Source: Pseudomonadota bacterium (lineage in GTDB: Bacteria > Pseudomonadota > Alphaproteobacteria > Acetobacterales > Acetobacteraceae). Taken from it: a DNA stretch of 64,000 bases. Position 1 is the first letter of the stretch. Every line of letters starts with the position of its first letter. Under the pieces are notes generated by a model. The model ran no database searches. It was not told where the DNA came from and saw only the letters and a program-made list of their open reading frames with translations. Positions 9,087 through 17,211 of the stretch are shown here, piece after piece. The position numbers and the translations under genes were made by a program. Location: assembly GCA_021780935.1 (NCBI GenBank), contig JAJXXT010000122.1, positions 1 through 64,000 on the forward strand, read 5' to 3'.

Positions 9087-10445
9087 TTAGCGCGAGCCCT
9101 CGCGGAACAGCACCACCCGGACGGTCGATGCCAGGATGAGAAAATCGAGCAGAAGGCTGCGATTCTTGATGTAGTAGAGATCATAGGACAGCTTGAGCCG
9201 TGCATCCTCGATCGAGGCCGCATACGGCGCGCTGACCTGCGCCCAGCCCGTAACCCCGGGTTTCACGGAGAGGCGATCCGCATAACCTGGGATCCGATCG
9301 GCAAGCTCGCTGGTGAATTCGGGTCGTTCCGGACGCGGGCCGACCAGCGCCATGTCGCCAGCGATCACGTTGAACAACTGTGGCAGCTCATCGATCCGCA
9401 GGCGACGGATGACGGAGCCGACGCGGGTCACCCGAGGATCGCGCTCGGCAGCCCAGACCGCGCCGCGAGCTTCCGCATCCACCCTCATGCTGCGGAACTT
9501 GTAGACCGTGAATGGGCGGCCATCCCGCCCGACACGGACCTGCCGATACAGGATAGGTTTACCGTCCTCGATGCGGATGGCGATCGCGGTGCCCAGCATC
9601 ACCGGCAACGACAACACCAGCAGCAGCATTGCGCCGACCAGATCCAGCGCACGATGCAGGAACTGACCGATACGCGACCGGCCCATGCGATCGGCGTAGA
9701 GAAGCCAGTCCTGGTCGAGATTATCGATGTCCAGGCGCCGCAGCCGGCTCTCGCGAAACTCGGTCTCGCTGAACAGCAGCGGGCTTTCATGGCGGCGGGC
9801 CATCAGCGCGCCGACCGGCACATCCGCGCGCGCGGCGCGGGTGACCACGACACCCCACAGCCCGCCCCGCCCGAGGCGCCGGCGGCTTCGTGTGGCCAGC
9901 AGATCGGGCAGCGCCGAGGCCGGCACGACCCCGCCAATGCGGACAAAGCCGGGCCGATGGCTTTGGATCGCACCGGCCAGGCTGGCAGCGTCGAGCGGCG
10001 AACCGGCAATCAGAACCGTGCGCAGGAACCAGCCGCGGGCAAGAGCGAATTTCAGCGACAGCCGCGTCGCCAGCAGCAGCACCAGCCAGGCAACGAGCAC
10101 CTCAAGCACCGCCGGGTAGTCGCTACGCACAAAGCTGCGAAAACTATGATCCGCGACGTAACCGAAAAAGAGCATCAGCGGGAACGCCATCAGGCCCCCC
10201 GTCAGCGTGCTGCCGACCAGGCGCCGGGCCTCGACAACGATTTCCGGCCGATAGAGCCCTGCCAGCGCCGCACCCAGGCCGAGCGCAAAGGCCACGATCG
10301 CGGCCCGGTTCACCACCCCGAAATCGAGCGCGGAGGCAGCGCCCGCCGGGACCAGAACGACATAGAACAGCGCCATGCCGAGCACGAACTCGACGAGCCA
10401 GAACGCCAGCATTTCGGCTGGCAGGTGGGCCCGCATCACGCGCAT
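9087..10445 (-). CDS. XrtA-system undecaprenyl-phosphate sugar-1-phosphate transferase
   Basis: Polyprenyl-glycosylphosphotransferase that starts polysaccharide synthesis by moving sugar-1-phosphate onto undecaprenyl phosphate in the inner membrane. The 452-residue protein has four or five N-terminal membrane segments, a CoA-binding-like middle, another membrane segment near residue 270 and the C-terminal catalytic domain. That domain has VYKFRSM, RVTRVGSVIRRLRIDELPQL and ALVGPRPERPEF, all hallmarks of the WbaP/EpsE class. ATG at 10445 has AGGAG six bases upstream, so it is preferred to the ATG at 10469. A good promoter lies upstream (10557-10584). Confidence 0.9.
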   Translation of the reverse strand: MRVMRAHLPAEMLAFWLVEFVLGMALFYVVLVPAGAASALDFGVVNRAAIVAFALGLGAALAGLYRPEIVVEARRLVGSTLTGGLMAFPLMLFFGYVADHSFRSFVRSDYPAVLEVLVAWLVLLLATRLSLKFALARGWFLRTVLIAGSPLDAASLAGAIQSHRPGFVRIGGVVPASALPDLLATRSRRRLGRGGLWGVVVTRAARADVPVGALMARRHESPLLFSETEFRESRLRRLDIDNLDQDWLLYADRMGRSRIGQFLHRALDLVGAMLLLVLSLPVMLGTAIAIRIEDGKPILYRQVRVGRDGRPFTVYKFRSMRVDAEARGAVWAAERDPRVTRVGSVIRRLRIDELPQLFNVIAGDMALVGPRPERPEFTSELADRIPGYADRLSVKPGVTGWAQVSAPYAASIEDARLKLSYDLYYIKNRSLLLDFLILASTVRVVLFREGSR

Positions 10446-10516
10446 GGAGTGCTCCTGCGGTCCAGACACACCAATCGTCCGCGAGGGTAGGTCGGAACGA
10501 CTGCCTTCCCGAGAGT

Positions 10517-10529
10517 CTCATCTGATGAG
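10517..10529. promoter_or_regulatory. perfect palindrome in the sugar-transferase leader
   Basis: CTCATCTGATGAG: six-base arms around one central base. It lies about 20-35 bases downstream of the predicted start of the minus-strand transcript, so it could be an operator or a small hairpin in the leader. A GANTC site (GAGTC) overlaps its left edge. Confidence 0.4.
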
Positions 10530-10556
10530 TTATTTCGAAAACACGTCATTATTGAG

Positions 10557-10584
10557 ATGATAACAGAGGGTGGATAAAGGTCAA
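10557..10584 (-). promoter_or_regulatory. sigma-70-type promoter for the sugar transferase/prsT operon
   Basis: On the minus strand, TTGACC (10584-10579) and TATCAT (10562-10557) are 16 bases apart. Each matches the consensus at five of six positions. The start of transcription would be near 10550, giving a leader of about 105 bases before the ATG at 10445. Confidence 0.55.
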
Positions 10585-10664
10585 GCTTTTCTTGCGAATT
10601 CGGCAACCCTCAACGATGCATAAACCCGTCATCCTTCTCGGTGTCAACAAAACTTCAAGGACAA

Positions 10665-10679
10665 TCTCGTTAAATGAGA
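10665..10679. promoter_or_regulatory. near-palindrome TCTCGTT-A-AATGAGA
   Basis: Seven-base arms around one base, six of seven pairs matching, in the AT-rich divergent region on the side facing the tRNA-like gene and the export operon. Possible regulator site; function not known. Confidence 0.3.
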
Positions 10680-10824
10680 CGAACTTCCTCTGGTGCTACA
10701 ACGTCGCAGGTGCGACAAAAAATAGCAGTCGAAATCGCAGCATCCGTTTGCAGATCGAGAATGATTGCACCACAGTCCGCCCCGTCCGCGGCCGCAAGGC
10801 TGCGGGGATGCTGCCAACCTCGGC

Positions 10825-10896
10825 AGGCGCGTAGCTCAACGGCAGAGCGCTGCCTTTACCCGGCAGAGGTAGGGGGTTCGACTCCCTTCCGCGCCT
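10825..10896 (+). tRNA. tRNA-like gene, UAC anticodon (tRNA-Val-like, possibly defective)
   Basis: A cloverleaf can be drawn. Acceptor arms are AGGCGCG (10825-10831) and CGCGCCT (10890-10896). T8-A9 are present, the D stem is GCTC/GAGC and the anticodon stem is CTGCC/GGCAG. The loop TTTACCC puts TAC at 10857-10859. The T arm is GGGGG-TTCGACT-CCCTT with two G-T pairs. Three things are odd: one extra C (10889) between T stem and acceptor, or equivalently a missing G at position 7; C rather than a purine at position 37; and no encoded CCA. It may be an unusual functional tRNA, a decayed copy, or a processed leader element. Confidence 0.5.
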
Positions 10897-11040
10897 AGAG
10901 GGGGTAGCTGCATCGCCTGCGACGACGAGATACGAGGACCGCCCGCCGAAGGCTCCGGCCGGAGGTTTTGGGAACCAGACACCCGGCGTCTGCCGGCCCG
11001 TCCAACCACGAACCTACTCTTTTGGTGTCCGCTTGCCTAG

Positions 11041-11180
11041 GATTTCCCGACGATCCGCCCCGCTTCCCGACGATCCGCCCCGCTTCCCGACGATCTGCCC
11101 CGCTTCCCGACGATCTGCCCCGCTTCCCGACGATCTGCCCCGCTTCCCGACGATCTGCCCCGCTTCCCGACGATCCGCAA
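11041..11180 (+). repeat. seven-copy 20-bp tandem repeat before the exopolysaccharide export gene
   Basis: Seven direct repeats with an exact period of 20 bases, sharing the core TTCCCGACGATCYGC (cores begin at 11044, 11064, 11084, 11104, 11124, 11144, 11164). The four central copies are identical; the outer ones carry C instead of T at one site. The last copy changes at its end to CGCAAGG, which supplies the ribosome binding site for the ATG at 11191. There are no spacers, so it is not CRISPR. The 20-base period is close to two helical turns, as expected for a protein-binding array. Confidence 0.9.
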
Positions 11181-11190
11181 GGAACCACCG

Positions 11191-11841
11191 ATGCCCTTAA
11201 CATCGCGCGCAATCCAAACCCGACGCTTTTATGCCGCCGCCGCCTCGCTCGCGCTCGCGGCCCTGGTTGCATCCTGCGCGCCACCGGCCACGCCGCTCGC
11301 CGATATTCCCGCGTCGAAACCCGGCAACAGCACATCTCAGTACGTGATCGGCGCCGGCGACACGCTCGGCATCTCGGTCTACCAGGTGCCCGAGCTTTCG
11401 GTGCCGAGCCTGCCGGTGCGCCCTGATGGGCGGATTTCGATGCCGCTGATCCCGAAGATCATGGCGGCGGGCAAGACGCCGACCGAACTTGCCCGGGATA
11501 TCACCGCGCGGCTCAAGGAATACGTCAAGGACCCGATCGTCACCGTGATGGTGACGAATTTCGTGGGGCCCCTGAGCCGGCAGATCAAGGTGATCGGGGC
11601 CGCGACGCAGCCCGAGGCGATCCCCTATCGGGCACACATGACGCTGCTCGACGTGATGATCGCCGTCAAAGGCCTGACACGGTTCGCCGCCGGCAATCGG
11701 GCCGAGATCGTTCGGACGATCAACGGCAAGCAGGACATCATCCATGTCCATCTCGCCGATCTGCTGGATGGCAGCGACATCAGCCAGAATATCGAAATGC
11801 AACCCGGGGACACCCTGATCATCCCGCAGAGCTGGTTCTGA
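11191..11841 (+). CDS. XrtA-system polysaccharide export lipoprotein (Wza-like)
   Basis: Outer-membrane export protein through which the polysaccharide probably leaves the cell. The 216-residue protein has a signal peptide ending in lipobox VASC, with the lipid-modified Cys near residue 29. A polysaccharide-export domain follows (YVIGAGDTLGISVYQVPEL), then SLBB-type beta-grasp segments (IKVIGAATQPEAIPYR). AAGGA lies seven bases before the ATG. It is the first gene of a plus-strand run through the FemAB-like gene, and the tandem repeat sits in its leader or promoter. Confidence 0.9.
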   Translation: MPLTSRAIQTRRFYAAAASLALAALVASCAPPATPLADIPASKPGNSTSQYVIGAGDTLGISVYQVPELSVPSLPVRPDGRISMPLIPKIMAAGKTPTELARDITARLKEYVKDPIVTVMVTNFVGPLSRQIKVIGAATQPEAIPYRAHMTLLDVMIAVKGLTRFAAGNRAEIVRTINGKQDIIHVHLADLLDGSDISQNIEMQPGDTLIIPQSWF

Positions 11842-11851
11842 GGCGACCGCC

Positions 11852-13387
11852 GTGGGCGAGCTCCACGTCCTCATCCGCCGTTATGCGACGGCGGCCTGGC
11901 GGTATCGCTGGGCCACCATCGCTTTTGCCTGGGTTGTGGCTTTGCTCGGCTGGTTCGGGGTGATGCGGATCCCCAACCAGTACGAGGCGAGTGCACGCGT
12001 CTATGTCAACGCCGATGCGGTGCTGACACCGCTGCTGCGCGGCATTGCCGCCAATGCCTCAATCACGAATCAGCTCAACCTGCTGGAGCGTACGCTGCTC
12101 AGCCGGCCCAACCTGGAAAAGCTGATCTCGCAGACCAATCTCGACCTGCAGATCACGAGCCCTGCCGACATGGAGCTGATGGTCCAGCACCTCGCGCAGC
12201 AGATCCATCTGGTCCACGCGACGCAGAACCTGTTCACGATTTCCTATCGTAACAAAAATCCGCGCCTGGCCTATGACGTCGTCAACACCGTTTTGACCAT
12301 CTTCATTGAGAGCAAGGCCGGCAACAACCGCTCGGAAATGAGCAACGCGCAGTCGTTCATCGACAAGCAGCTCGCCGACTACGAAAAGCAACTTCGCGCG
12401 ACCGAGCAACGGCGAGCGGCCTTCATGGCGAAATACATCAATCTGCTGCCAGGCAATAACGGCATTTCCCGTCTCGATGCCGAGCGCAGCAACCTGCGCC
12501 GTCTCGAGAGTGAACTCTCGGACATGATCGCAAGGCACAACGTGCTCCAGCAGGAGCTCGCCAAGACGCCGGCGACGGTCCCGGCCGGCAGTGTTGCCGC
12601 CAGTGCCGGCGGGGTACCGGTCGATCCAGCCGTGGAGGCGGCCGTCCGTCGGCTTGCGGAACTGCAGATGCGGTTTACCAACAAAAGCCCCGAGGTGATT
12701 GCCGCGAAACAGCAACTCGAGGCGCTGCGCGCGACCTCGCCCATGCGGATGGCACCGGCCCCCGGCGCTGCGAGCAAGGGTGCCACCGGCAACCAGGTGG
12801 CAAACCCGATTGTTGAGCCGTTGAAGTTGAGCTTGCTGCAGGTGGACACGGCCCTGGCCGCGTTGCAGCGTCACGTCGCGGAGGCCCGCCAGCAGACCGC
12901 GAAGCTGGAGGCCGAGGCCCGCAACGTTCCGGAACTGCAAGCTCAGTTCACCAACATGAACCGTGACTACCAGGTGCTGCGTAAGAACTACGAGGAGCTG
13001 CTGGCGCGGCGCGAGGCGATGCGCATCGGCAAGGCCGCGGATACCAAGGCGAACAAGATTCAGCTGCAGATCATCGACCCGCCGCAGGTACCGCAGGTGC
13101 CGGTGGCGCCCAACCGGCCGCTGCTGATCACGGGCGTTTTCCTGGTGGCGCTCGGCGGCGGCGTCGGCATCGCGGTGCTGCTGTCACAGTTCGATCAGTC
13201 GTTCCACACGCTCGACGATCTGCGTGCCTTCGGCCTGCCGGTTGCCGGTTCGATCTCGCTGCTGGGTACGGTGTCGCGTTGGCGCCAGGCGGGGTCCGTG
13301 GCCGTGTTCTCGGTCGGGCTCGTCGTGCTCGGCGTCGTTTATGGCGGGCTTCTCTACCATATTATCTCCACCACCCCAGGAGCGTGA
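11852..13387 (+). CDS. XrtA-system Wzz-like chain-length determinant
   Basis: Inner-membrane polysaccharide co-polymerase that sets chain length. The 511-residue protein has an N-terminal membrane helix (about residues 18-38), a long periplasmic coiled-coil region and a proline-rich segment (DPPQVPQVPVAPNRP) before a second membrane helix, the standard Wzz layout. A further hydrophobic stretch (VAVFSVGLVVLGVVYGGLLY) lies near the C-terminus. The start is GTG at 11852 with GAGG upstream. The separate tyrosine kinase follows two bases after the stop. Confidence 0.88.
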   Translation: MGELHVLIRRYATAAWRYRWATIAFAWVVALLGWFGVMRIPNQYEASARVYVNADAVLTPLLRGIAANASITNQLNLLERTLLSRPNLEKLISQTNLDLQITSPADMELMVQHLAQQIHLVHATQNLFTISYRNKNPRLAYDVVNTVLTIFIESKAGNNRSEMSNAQSFIDKQLADYEKQLRATEQRRAAFMAKYINLLPGNNGISRLDAERSNLRRLESELSDMIARHNVLQQELAKTPATVPAGSVAASAGGVPVDPAVEAAVRRLAELQMRFTNKSPEVIAAKQQLEALRATSPMRMAPAPGAASKGATGNQVANPIVEPLKLSLLQVDTALAALQRHVAEARQQTAKLEAEARNVPELQAQFTNMNRDYQVLRKNYEELLARREAMRIGKAADTKANKIQLQIIDPPQVPQVPVAPNRPLLITGVFLVALGGGVGIAVLLSQFDQSFHTLDDLRAFGLPVAGSISLLGTVSRWRQAGSVAVFSVGLVVLGVVYGGLLYHIISTTPGA

Positions 13388-13389
13388 CG

Positions 13390-14511
13390 ATGACGCCCGC
13401 CGAGGGGCCGGGTTCCGGCCACCTGATCGAACGTTTTGCCTCGCGCCTGCGGGGGGTCGGTGGCCTGACGACGACGTCGGACGCCCCTGGCCAGGGCCCG
13501 GATCCAGTCGCCCCCGAAAGTGCGCCGACGCAGCCCGCCCATCCCGCAGGCCCACGCGAGCCCACCGTGCCGCTTGCCGCGCGTTTCGAGGAACTGGCGG
13601 CCGCCGTCTCAGGCCAACCTCACGCAGAGCCGGCTGAGGAACAGCCGGCAGGCGCGCAGGGTGAGACGACGCTTGTCGAGCGCCCGGGCGACACCGGCCG
13701 GCCAAGCCGACGCCCCTCGCCGGAGCCGATCCGCCCGTGGACCGGGGCACCGGTCGGGCCGGGGTCCAACCTCCCCGCCAAGCCGGTCAGCGTCGATTGG
13801 GATGTCCTGGCTGCAGCCGGCCTGGCCGTCGGGCAGACGACCCGCACCCGTATCGCCGAGGAATACCGCATCGCCGCAGGACGCGTGCTGCGTGCGGTCC
13901 GCGCCTCCTATGCCCCCGGGCGAGGCGCCGGCAACGTGGTGATGGTGACCTCCGCCCGACCTGGCGAGGGCAAGAGCTTCAACGCCCTCAACCTTGCCGG
14001 ATCACTGGCACAACACACACCCCGCAACGTCATCCTGGTGGATGTCGACGCCAAGGAACGGCCGATCTCAGCCGATCTTGGCCTCGACGAGCGGCTCGGC
14101 CTGCTCGACCTCGCCGCCGATCCCTCCCTCCGGGCCGAGGAGTTGGTCCTGCAAACCGCGATTCCCCGCCTGTCGGTGCTGCCGATCGGGTCGCGCCGAG
14201 CGCATACGCCGGACCTCGCGGCGGCGAGCCCGGTGACAGCCCTGATCGAACGCCTGGCACGACGCTTTCCCAACCACCTGTTGCTGCTCGATGCACCACC
14301 CTGCCTGTCCACCAGCGACCCGAGCAGCTTCGCGCCCGTTGTCGGCCTCGTGGTGATGATCGTGGAGGCGGAAAAAACGCAGCGCAGCGAGGTGATGGCC
14401 GCTCTGGATCTCGTTCGGGCTTGCGAAAACGTCATGCTGATGCTGAACAAGATAAAGCTCACCACCAGCTACACGTTCGGAGCTTATCATTATTTCGGCA
14501 CATACACCTAG
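13390..14511 (+). CDS. XrtA-associated tyrosine autokinase (BY-kinase)
   Basis: Bacterial tyrosine kinase that works with the Wzz-like protein to cycle polymerisation and export. The 373-residue protein opens with about 130 Pro/Ala/Glu-rich residues. The kinase domain then has Walker A ARPGEGKSF (Lys195), Walker A' VILVDVD and Walker B LLLLDAPP. The tail SYTFGAYHYFGTYT carries four tyrosines, the usual autophosphorylation cluster. ATG at 13390 follows the upstream stop by two bases. The kinase is split from its membrane partner, as is typical outside the gamma-proteobacterial Wzc type. Confidence 0.88.
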   Translation: MTPAEGPGSGHLIERFASRLRGVGGLTTTSDAPGQGPDPVAPESAPTQPAHPAGPREPTVPLAARFEELAAAVSGQPHAEPAEEQPAGAQGETTLVERPGDTGRPSRRPSPEPIRPWTGAPVGPGSNLPAKPVSVDWDVLAAAGLAVGQTTRTRIAEEYRIAAGRVLRAVRASYAPGRGAGNVVMVTSARPGEGKSFNALNLAGSLAQHTPRNVILVDVDAKERPISADLGLDERLGLLDLAADPSLRAEELVLQTAIPRLSVLPIGSRRAHTPDLAAASPVTALIERLARRFPNHLLLLDAPPCLSTSDPSSFAPVVGLVVMIVEAEKTQRSEVMAALDLVRACENVMLMLNKIKLTTSYTFGAYHYFGTYT

Positions 14512-14590
14512 GTCCGGCCGCCGCCCACCCCTGCGACGCGCCCCCTCGCGACTCGCACCTCTGTGCCGGGAAGCGGCCTATGTCCTGGGT

Positions 14591-16201
14591 TTGACCGCGA
14601 TCACGGCAGGTCTCGCCGTGTTCGTGGCAACGCCCCAGGCCCGTGCGCAGAGCGCGGGACTGCTGCCTTCCAACGCCTCGGACGTGAACCTCGGAAACCT
14701 CCGACAATTGTTCGACTCGGCGCTGTCGACGCAACCGCCGACGATCCAACGCGGCTTTACGGTCACTCCCTCGATCACGGTCAGTGGATTCTTTGCCGAC
14801 CCCGTGGAGTCCGGCAGCGGTACCTCGACGGCGAACCGCTCGGATTTCGGGACGATCATCACACCCTCGTTGGTGATCAGCGGGCAGAGCAGCCGGGTAC
14901 AGGGCACGCTGGCTTACAGCCCGCAGGCGACGTTCTATGCCCAGGACGGTTCCGCCAACAGCGTCGGGCAGAATTTCGACGCCAATCTACACGCCATCCT
15001 GGTGCCGCAGACGCTGTTCCTGGACGTGCGTGGCAGCGGCTCGCTCGTGCTCGGCCAGGGCGGCTATAGCGGCAACAACGCCAATGGCTTCTCGCCGCAG
15101 CAGCTGACGCAGACCTACGCGTTCCAGTTTTCGCCGTTGCTGCAGCACAAGTTCGATGGCACCGGCATCGCGGAGCTGGGCTATACCTACGCCGAGACAA
15201 TCTTCCAGAACGGCAACAACGTCCCCACGGCCACGCCGTTCGGCACTGTCGCTCCGAACCAGAACGAAATCACCAATTCGGCGCATCTGGGCTTTACCTC
15301 GGGCGAGAATTTCGGCCGCCTGCGCTACAGTTTCCTGCTCTCCGGATCGCAGAGCTCGGGGGGCGACCTTGGCACCTCGCATCGCAACATCGCGAAGACC
15401 GACCTCGCCTATGGGATCACGCGCGAGTTCATTCTGCTGGGCAGCCTCGGCTATGAGGACGTGCATTACGGCGGTACCAGCCCGGTCAATATCAGCGACA
15501 TGACATGGGCCGCGGGCGCGCGGCTGATACCCAATCCGAAAAGCCGGCTCACCCTGACCTACGGCCACCACGACGGCGGCAACAGCTTCACGTTCGACGG
15601 CAGCTATCAGCTAGGCCCGCGCCTGCTGCTGAGCGGGCGTTATTCGAAGGGCATCGCGACCGCCGCCGAGAGCCTGCAGAGCGCGCTCGCCTCCTCGACG
15701 CTCAACCCCTATGGCAGCCCCATCGACTCGGTGACCGGCGTGCCGCTGATGCTCGAGGACAATTTTTTCGGCACATCGGGAACGGTTGACCGGATCGAGC
15801 GCTACAGCGCCTCGCTCGCCTGGGTGCTGCAACGCGACGTTGTCACGCTCGCCGCACGCACCGACCACGATCGCGTTTTGAGCTCATCGACGAACTTGGG
15901 TACCGCGGGTCCGTCCTCGACCTCCGGCAGCTACGTCTCGCTCGCCTGGCAGCATGACCTGTCGCCGACGGTCTCGGCCAACACCTCCTATCAGTACGGC
16001 GTGCGCAGCGGCACGGGCAGCTTCGGCGGCACCGGCACCGCGACCGAATACCTCAACAGCTTCTCGCTCGGTGCCAATTGGCGCGTGTCACGGACGCTCA
16101 CGACATCGGCGCAGTATTCGCTGGGCGTCACCTCGTCGCGCACCCAGGGATATTCGCAGACGAGCCACTATGTCATCATCAGCGTGAACAAGCAGTTCTG
16201 A
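14591..16201 (+). CDS. XrtA-system outer-membrane beta-barrel protein
   Basis: 536 residues with a signal peptide ending ARAQ, followed by repeated amphipathic beta-strand segments rich in Gly, Ser, Thr and aromatic residues, ending in KQF with the C-terminal Phe expected of outer-membrane barrels. It matches by eye the uncharacterised barrel family found in exosortase A loci and may form a pore or anchor for the polysaccharide. TTG at 14591 gives a very short n-region. The same frame stays open upstream and encodes an Arg-rich stretch plus more hydrophobic core (AAYVLG), but no ATG, GTG or TTG is there. The real start may therefore use a rarer codon further upstream. Confidence 0.8.
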   Translation: MTAITAGLAVFVATPQARAQSAGLLPSNASDVNLGNLRQLFDSALSTQPPTIQRGFTVTPSITVSGFFADPVESGSGTSTANRSDFGTIITPSLVISGQSSRVQGTLAYSPQATFYAQDGSANSVGQNFDANLHAILVPQTLFLDVRGSGSLVLGQGGYSGNNANGFSPQQLTQTYAFQFSPLLQHKFDGTGIAELGYTYAETIFQNGNNVPTATPFGTVAPNQNEITNSAHLGFTSGENFGRLRYSFLLSGSQSSGGDLGTSHRNIAKTDLAYGITREFILLGSLGYEDVHYGGTSPVNISDMTWAAGARLIPNPKSRLTLTYGHHDGGNSFTFDGSYQLGPRLLLSGRYSKGIATAAESLQSALASSTLNPYGSPIDSVTGVPLMLEDNFFGTSGTVDRIERYSASLAWVLQRDVVTLAARTDHDRVLSSSTNLGTAGPSSTSGSYVSLAWQHDLSPTVSANTSYQYGVRSGTGSFGGTGTATEYLNSFSLGANWRVSRTLTTSAQYSLGVTSSRTQGYSQTSHYVIISVNKQF

Positions 16202-16204
16202 GGC

Positions 16205-17203
16205 ATGTTCGAACAATTCTACGGGCTGTCCGCGCCGCCGTTCCAGCTGACGCCGGACCAGCGCTTCTTTTATCAGAGCCGCGGGCATGGCCGCGCCATC
16301 TCCCACCTCATCTTCGGCCTGTCGCAGGGCGAGGGGTTCATCATCATCACCGGCGAGGTCGGCGCCGGCAAAACGACGCTGGTGGAGCGGCTTTGGGCGC
16401 AGCTCGACCGCGAAGTGTACACCATGGCCCGCGTCAGCACGACGCAGGTCTCGGGTGACGATCTGTTCCGCCTTGCCATGGCCGGCTTCGGCGTTACCGC
16501 CGAGAGCGGCGACAAAGCGACGCTGATCGCGCGCTTCGAGGAGACGTTGCGCATCCGCCGCGCCGAGGGGCGGCGCCTGCTGCTGGTGGTGGACGAGGCG
16601 CAGAACCTCTCGCTGCCGGCGCTCGAGGAACTGCGCATGCTCTCCAACCTCTCCGAGGAGGGCCAGGCCGGGCTGCAAACCATTCTGCTCGGCCAGCCGC
16701 AATTCCGCGCCCGCATCGCCAGCCCGGATCTTGAGCAGCTGCGCAGCCGCGTGCTCGCCTCCTATCACCTCGGCCCGCTGCTTGAGGAGGAGACGCGCGC
16801 CTATATCGAGCATCGGCTGAATGCGGTGGAGTGGAAGGGCGACCCCAGCTTCACGGAAGCCGCCTTCGCGGCCATCCACCGCGAAAGCGGCGGCGTACCG
16901 CGGCGCGTCAACCGGCTCGTCTCGCGCGTCATGCTCTACGGCGCCTTGGAAGAGGCGCACAAGATTACCGGCCCGATGGTGGACTCGACGGCGCAGGAGT
17001 TGCAATACGACCTCGAGGGTGGCTCGCCGGAGACCGCCGCCAGCCTCGCGCAACCGGCTGCGGTCACGGCCGCACTGGCGTCGGTGCCGGGGCTTGCGGA
17101 GCTCACCCACCGCGTCAACGTGCTCGAGGAAACCTCGGCTCGCCGCGAGCGTGTGTTCCAGCGGCTGATGGACGTCTTCGGCGGCGTCGGCCTACGCGGC
17201 TGA
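16205..17203 (+). CDS. XrtA-associated ExeA-like AAA ATPase
   Basis: Cytoplasmic AAA ATPase of the general-secretion ExeA family, in the subgroup tied to PEP-CTERM loci; it probably powers or regulates envelope assembly. The 332-residue protein opens MFEQFYGLSAPPFQLTPD, typical of the family. Walker A is GEVGAGKTT with Lys56 and Walker B is LLLVVDEAQ. A sensor segment with GLQTILLGQP and a C-terminal helical lid (GVPRRVNRL) follow. It lies three bases after the barrel gene and belongs to the same operon. Confidence 0.9.
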   Translation: MFEQFYGLSAPPFQLTPDQRFFYQSRGHGRAISHLIFGLSQGEGFIIITGEVGAGKTTLVERLWAQLDREVYTMARVSTTQVSGDDLFRLAMAGFGVTAESGDKATLIARFEETLRIRRAEGRRLLLVVDEAQNLSLPALEELRMLSNLSEEGQAGLQTILLGQPQFRARIASPDLEQLRSRVLASYHLGPLLEEETRAYIEHRLNAVEWKGDPSFTEAAFAAIHRESGGVPRRVNRLVSRVMLYGALEEAHKITGPMVDSTAQELQYDLEGGSPETAASLAQPAAVTAALASVPGLAELTHRVNVLEETSARRERVFQRLMDVFGGVGLRG

Positions 17204-17211
17204 GCCCGGCA

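Larger units (their letters stand above)
10446..10824. other. AT-rich divergent regulatory region of the exopolysaccharide locus
   Basis: 379 bases without a gene between the minus-strand sugar transferase and the plus-strand tRNA-like sequence and export operon. It is clearly richer in A/T than its surroundings (roughly 10530-10790). It contains a minus-strand promoter, two short palindromes listed separately and one GANTC site (10513-10517). A short frame at 10592-10834 has no binding site and is not protein-like. I did not find a good sigma-70 or sigma-54 promoter on the plus strand. Confidence 0.6.

Noticed and set aside
10953..10969. Terminator-like CTCCGGCCGGAG followed by GTTTT
   Set aside because: Only a four-base stem with a four-base loop is possible and the T run is short.
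11041..11180. CRISPR-like array
   Set aside because: The copies are directly adjacent with no variable spacers and no cas genes nearby.
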